Of a stretch of 64,000 nt of DNA, positions 60,641 through 64,000 are shown piece after piece. The DNA is from Microbacteriaceae bacterium (lineage in GTDB: Bacteria; Actinomycetota; Actinomycetes; Actinomycetales; Microbacteriaceae), in contig JAHEGG010000002.1 in assembly GCA_024639845.1 (NCBI GenBank), forward strand, positions 117,293 through 181,292. Reading direction: 5' to 3'. The notes below the pieces were generated by a model, which worked only from the letters and a program-made list of their open reading frames with translations, made no database searches and was not told the DNA's origin. Within the stretch, counting starts at the first letter, position 1, and every line of letters begins with the position of its first letter. Made by a program: the position numbers and the translations under genes.

Positions 60641-61426
60641 ATGACCGCCGAACTCAACCTGGACTTGCTACGTGGGCCAAGTGCTCACGATGACAAGTAT
60701 TCGATGGGTGTCGTTGGTTTTGTAACCGGGTCGGAGGCTTATCCCGGGGCCGCAATTCTCGGGGTGACTGCCGCCATGCGAACCGGCGTCGGTTTGGTGC
60801 GTTACGTCGGTCCGCCGAGCGTCTGCAATTTGCTGCTTGAGGTTCGCCCCGAAGTTGTCTGCCAAGACGGCCGCGCTGGGGCTTGGGTTCTCGGCTCTGG
60901 TGTGACCAAGGATGATGTGCCACGCGTTGCCGATCTGATTGCTCATGCCAGCTCACCACTCAAGGTCATTGACGCCGGTGCGCTCGACGTAATCGACTTT
61001 GCGAAACTTGAGCCGATGACCGCGATCTTGACTCCTCACGCAGGCGAATTAGCCAGGCTGCTCGATCGATATGGTCGTCATTTTGACCTCGACTATGAAG
61101 CGGTAGTGGCCACAGCAGGCCTGCTTGGGCAGGTTGTAGTTCTCAAGGGCAACACCACGCTAATCGCTGCGCCTGACGGTTCGGTGGTCGCAGTGGGTCC
61201 GAACCCAGCTTCCCTGGCTACCGCCGGCACGGGAGACGTGCTTGCCGGAATTCTCGGAGCTCTTTTGGCTTCGAACAGCGAAGCTCCCGATTTGAATCTT
61301 GTTGATGTGGCTGCCCTCGGCGTAGCGATTCATGCCGAAGCCGCCAGAATCGCCGAAAGGTCTGGTCCGCTCGTGGCGCTAGATGTGGCAGAAGCGGTTC
61401 GAGAGGTTGTGCGTCAATGGCGTTAG
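60641..61426 (+). CDS. nnrD: ADP-dependent (S)-NAD(P)H-hydrate dehydratase, stand-alone
   Basis: Repairs damaged (hydrated) NAD(P)H. The 261 aa ribokinase-like domain has HDDKYSMGVVGFVTGSEAYPGAAILG near the N terminus, LTPHAGELARLL, VLKGNTTLI and the ATP/ADP motif TAGTGDVLAGILGALL. The NnrE epimerase domain often fused to its N terminus is absent and should be encoded elsewhere or missing. Its last ten bases overlap the start of the GT87-like gene. Confidence 0.88.
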   Translation: MTAELNLDLLRGPSAHDDKYSMGVVGFVTGSEAYPGAAILGVTAAMRTGVGLVRYVGPPSVCNLLLEVRPEVVCQDGRAGAWVLGSGVTKDDVPRVADLIAHASSPLKVIDAGALDVIDFAKLEPMTAILTPHAGELARLLDRYGRHFDLDYEAVVATAGLLGQVVVLKGNTTLIAAPDGSVVAVGPNPASLATAGTGDVLAGILGALLASNSEAPDLNLVDVAALGVAIHAEAARIAERSGPLVALDVAEAVREVVRQWR

Positions 61427-62679
61427 TCGAGCGCATCTTATTTAGGTTGCCGGTGCTTCTTTCAATAACCGTTCTTTCACAACTTTTTCTAGTCTTTTCG
61501 GCAAGCGCATTCGGTGTCGGAACCCCGATGGGTGACTTGCTCTTCGCCTATCAGCCCTGGTCTCAGGATGTTCTGACTCACGGGCAGTTACTCGGCATCA
61601 AAAACCCTTGGGTCTACCCATTTCCAGCCCTTGTGCCGATAGTTCTCGCCGCACTGGTCTCGCCAAGTGATTACGAATTCGGATGGCTTGTGCTTCGGCT
61701 CATCCTTGCTTTGATTGTGACGGCGTTTCTGGTGCTTTTTCGCAAGGATGCGCAAGCGCCGTCAAAGCGATCGCGCTACCTGGCCGGATACCTGTGGGTC
61801 GGTTTTACGGTTGCTCTCGGCCCCGTCTCAATAAGTCGGATCGACTCGTGGAGCGTAGCCCTAGCGTTAGTCGGTTGCCTGTTGCTCGCGCTTGCCTCGA
61901 CGCGTTCTGCCGCGGCTCTCTTCACGATTGCCGCCTGGGTCAAGATTTGGCCGATTGCTCTGTTTGCTCCAATGCTTTTGAACATAAAGCAACGCCTGCG
62001 GGCACTGGCGACTGGTGTGGCAATCTCTGGCGGTTTGATCCTGCTTGGCTGGATCGCTGGAGCAAACCACAACATTTTTTCATTTGTTTCTGGCCAAACC
62101 GAGCGTGGAATCCAAATCGAGTCTCCGACCGCCATGCCTTGGCTATGGAATGCGGCCTTCGGCGGTCACGATTCCGGCATTAGCTACAACCGCCACATTC
62201 AGACTTTCGAGGTTTCCGGGGCAAACACCGATTGGCTTTCGTTCTGGCTCGGTCCGGTGCAACTCGGTGCGATTTTGATCACCTTCGTGCTGGGACTCAT
62301 CGCTACGCGACGCGGCGTCGCCAACCCAACTGACGTGATCGCATGGACGGCGCTGACTGGCGTCTGTGACCTGATTTTTTTCAACAAAGTCGGGTCACCG
62401 CAGTTTTATTCGTGGCTCGCCGTGCCGATCATCCTAGGTGTTTTGCTAGGCGCGAAACGCTGGCGACTAGCGAGTCTCATGGTAGCCGCAATCTCGGTTG
62501 CTACTTGGATGGTCTATCCGTTCGTTTACGACGACATTCTCAGTTCCGGCTGGTTCGGAACCACGGTATTGACGCTTCGTAATCTAATGTTGCTGGCACT
62601 CTTGGTCTATGCAAACGTGCGGCTCACTGCCTTGGCTAATGCGTCGCGACCAGCCGACCCGGTGAAAGTCTCGAACTAG
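61417..62679 (+). CDS. GT87-like polyprenyl-phosphate mannosyltransferase-type membrane protein
   Basis: A 420 aa multispanning protein with about 11 hydrophobic segments, a layout of the DUF2029/GT87 glycosyltransferases that use polyprenyl-phosphate sugars. Visible landmarks are the first-loop acidic region FGVGTPMGDLLFAYQPW and WVKIWPIALFAPMLL, which resembles the GT87 K-x-P region. The sugar and acceptor are unknown. It is translationally coupled to nnrD, although no functional link is obvious. Confidence 0.68.
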   Translation: MALVERILFRLPVLLSITVLSQLFLVFSASAFGVGTPMGDLLFAYQPWSQDVLTHGQLLGIKNPWVYPFPALVPIVLAALVSPSDYEFGWLVLRLILALIVTAFLVLFRKDAQAPSKRSRYLAGYLWVGFTVALGPVSISRIDSWSVALALVGCLLLALASTRSAAALFTIAAWVKIWPIALFAPMLLNIKQRLRALATGVAISGGLILLGWIAGANHNIFSFVSGQTERGIQIESPTAMPWLWNAAFGGHDSGISYNRHIQTFEVSGANTDWLSFWLGPVQLGAILITFVLGLIATRRGVANPTDVIAWTALTGVCDLIFFNKVGSPQFYSWLAVPIILGVLLGAKRWRLASLMVAAISVATWMVYPFVYDDILSSGWFGTTVLTLRNLMLLALLVYANVRLTALANASRPADPVKVSN

Positions 62680-62699
62680 CCCTAGAGCGAAACGCCGAA

Positions 62700-63905
62700 C
62701 TAGCTCTCGAGCAGCTCGCGCAGTAGCGGCCCGACCTTTTCGAACTCAATCAAAAAGCCGTCGTGTCCATATTCACTTTCGATGGTGCGCAACTGGCCGC
62801 CGACCAGTTCACCGCCGATGTGATTCGCGATAATTTGCTGCCCAGAAATTGGAAAAAGTCGATCGCTATCGATGCCCGCCACCAGCGCGCGGGCTCGGAT
62901 GCTCGAAAGAGCATTCTCGACACCGCCCCGGTCGCGACCAACGTCGTGCGAGTTCATGGCCTCGACCAGAGTGATGTAAGAGTTGGCGTCGAAGCGACGG
63001 GTGAATTTGTTTCCGTGAAAGTCCAGGTAAGACTCAACCGCCCAACGCCCACCAGCACCGAGCGGACTGATGTCGCTCTGCCAGGTTTGCGCGAAACGGT
63101 CGTTGAGCTCGTGAGGCGAGCGATAGTTGAGCAACGCCATGCGTCGAGCTAGGGCCAGGCCGCGGTGTGGTCCGAAGCCAGCCTTGGCGTCGTAATAGTG
63201 ACCCTTGTTGAATGCCAGGTCAGTTTTGATGGCCTCTAGTTGCACCGAATTAAGTGCAATTTGGTCGGCCGTCGAAACCGGCGGGGCCGCAATCACCGCG
63301 ATGTTTTCGACTCGCTCCGGATAGTCAATCGCCCACTCGAGAACGTGCATTCCGCCCATCGAACCGCCGATGATTGCGTGCCACTTCGAGATGCCGATTA
63401 CGTCGCTGAACTCTTTTTGAGCGAGCACCTGATCGCGAATGGTGAGATACGGAAAGCGGGAACCATATTCGCGACCCTGGCGATCCAGCGACGCTGGGCC
63501 AGTCGAACCTTGGCAACCGCCGAGAATGTTCGGGGCAACCACATACCAGCAGTCGGTATCGATGGCCAAACCTGGCCCGATTATTTCGCTCCACCAGCCC
63601 TCGGTTGGGTGAGCCTTAGATGCTGCGCCGACTGCGTGCGAGTCTCCGGTGAGGGCGTGCAGCACCAACACGGCGTTCGATTTATCGTCGTTGAGTGTTC
63701 CCCAGGTTTCAAAAGAAATTCGTGCAGAAGCGAGTTCGCGCCCGCTACCCAACTTGAGTGTGGGTAGGGGCGCAAACTGGCGGTCACCCGAGGGGTCACC
63801 GTCCCGCCAAGCTCCGGTCGCGGGTGGTCTTCCGACTAGCTGTCGGGAGAGCTCATCCGTGATGAAGCCTGACGGAACACTGTCCTCAGATGTCTGAAAT
63901 TCCAA
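62700..63905 (-). CDS. metX: Homoserine O-acetyltransferase
   Basis: Activates homoserine for methionine synthesis. An alpha/beta hydrolase-fold enzyme of 401 aa: NAVLVLHALTGDSHAVG, the nucleophile elbow IGGSMGGMHVLEWAI near residue 160, LFPISGQQIIA with the aspartate and SEYGHDGFLIE with the histidine. The start is TTG at 63905, immediately after the metY stop; there is no later start that keeps the N terminus. metY-metX form an operon. Confidence 0.93.
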   Translation of the reverse strand: MEFQTSEDSVPSGFITDELSRQLVGRPPATGAWRDGDPSGDRQFAPLPTLKLGSGRELASARISFETWGTLNDDKSNAVLVLHALTGDSHAVGAASKAHPTEGWWSEIIGPGLAIDTDCWYVVAPNILGGCQGSTGPASLDRQGREYGSRFPYLTIRDQVLAQKEFSDVIGISKWHAIIGGSMGGMHVLEWAIDYPERVENIAVIAAPPVSTADQIALNSVQLEAIKTDLAFNKGHYYDAKAGFGPHRGLALARRMALLNYRSPHELNDRFAQTWQSDISPLGAGGRWAVESYLDFHGNKFTRRFDANSYITLVEAMNSHDVGRDRGGVENALSSIRARALVAGIDSDRLFPISGQQIIANHIGGELVGGQLRTIESEYGHDGFLIEFEKVGPLLRELLES

Positions 63906-64000
63906 CTACTTCTTTGCCGCCTCAAAACCGGCCTTCAGGTCGGCTACGAGGTCATCGAAAGACTCGAGTCCGACCGAAAGGCGAACCAAGCCCGGCGTAA
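63906..64000 (-). CDS. metY: O-acetylhomoserine aminocarboxypropyltransferase, 3' end only
   Basis: The last 31 codons run off the window edge. They encode TPGLVRLSVGLESFDDLVADL and a short AAKK tail, the conserved C terminus of Cys/Met-metabolism PLP enzymes, where the RLSVG serine/arginine contact the substrate carboxylate. The adjacent metX makes O-acetylhomoserine sulfhydrylase (MetY) the best specific call; another family member is possible. Confidence 0.8.
   Translation of the reverse strand, partial: TPGLVRLSVGLESFDDLVADLKAGFEAAKK

Overview
The window looks like chromosome from a small-genome actinobacterium, most likely a moderate-GC Microbacteriaceae (freshwater Luna / Rhodoluna / Aquiluna type). 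That placement is my inference. It rests on a fused Kgd-type 2-oxoglutarate dehydrogenase, a sigma factor with a zinc anti-sigma partner of the SigR/RsrA (SigH/RshA) family, actinobacterial marker families (DUF4307, DUF4245, DUF501, PIN-PhoH), very short intergenic gaps and many GTG/TTG starts. No rRNA, insertion sequence, prophage, CRISPR array or origin was seen. No gene-free stretch exceeds 300 bases.

Region 1 (1-15.7 kb, nearly all +) is a core block. It runs: the end of an ABC-F ATPase, tRNA-Gln, glmU, prs, an APC permease, rplY, pth, mfd, mazG, hisS, eno, an FtsB/DivIC-like division protein, a DUF501 protein and a type II NADH dehydrogenase. The order recalls Rv1014c-Rv1025 of Mycobacterium tuberculosis (from memory), but hisS is inserted and ppx, usual after DUF501, is replaced by ndh. 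A strong terminator and an unusual short tRNA with anticodon UAA close the block.

Region 2 (15.8-38.3 kb) mixes both strands: LemA with an M48 protease, YcaQ, ilvA, greA, DUF4307, a small membrane protein, TrhA, a cis-prenyltransferase, PIN-PhoH, a lone prepilin-type peptidase, fumC, carbonic anhydrase, DUF4245, xseB/xseA, ispH, a small MORN protein, class II aldolase, GlpX, a PfkB kinase, RmuC, MmsA, a DEDDh exonuclease and YchF. The greA-ispH part recalls Rv1080c-Rv1110, with mca (mycothiol conjugate amidase) missing from its usual place.

Region 3 (38.4-48.5 kb) is accessory: two acyltransferase-3 membrane proteins (one fused to an SGNH domain), an SGNH esterase, VOC, SDR, SRPBCC, a tocopherol-cyclase-like protein, an alpha/beta hydrolase, DUF1761, DUF1801 and an MFS transporter. 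Region 4 (48.5-64 kb) holds an aroA-rsgA-hisN-MFS operon, the divergent SigR-type sigma and anti-sigma pair, a GDSL esterase, kgd, two tandem CNNM/CBS membrane proteins, an old yellow enzyme, nnrD, a GT87-like membrane protein, metX and the end of metY.

Three signals stand out. About twenty genes carry a TANNNT box six or seven bases before the start codon, so leaderless transcription appears to be the normal mode, including back-to-back promoters between divergent genes. The sigma gene has a perfect GGAAT-N18-GTT promoter followed by a Shine-Dalgarno sequence and an upstream TTG that would give a longer isoform. The UAA tRNA folds as a class I tRNA with a five-base variable loop, which is wrong for leucine.
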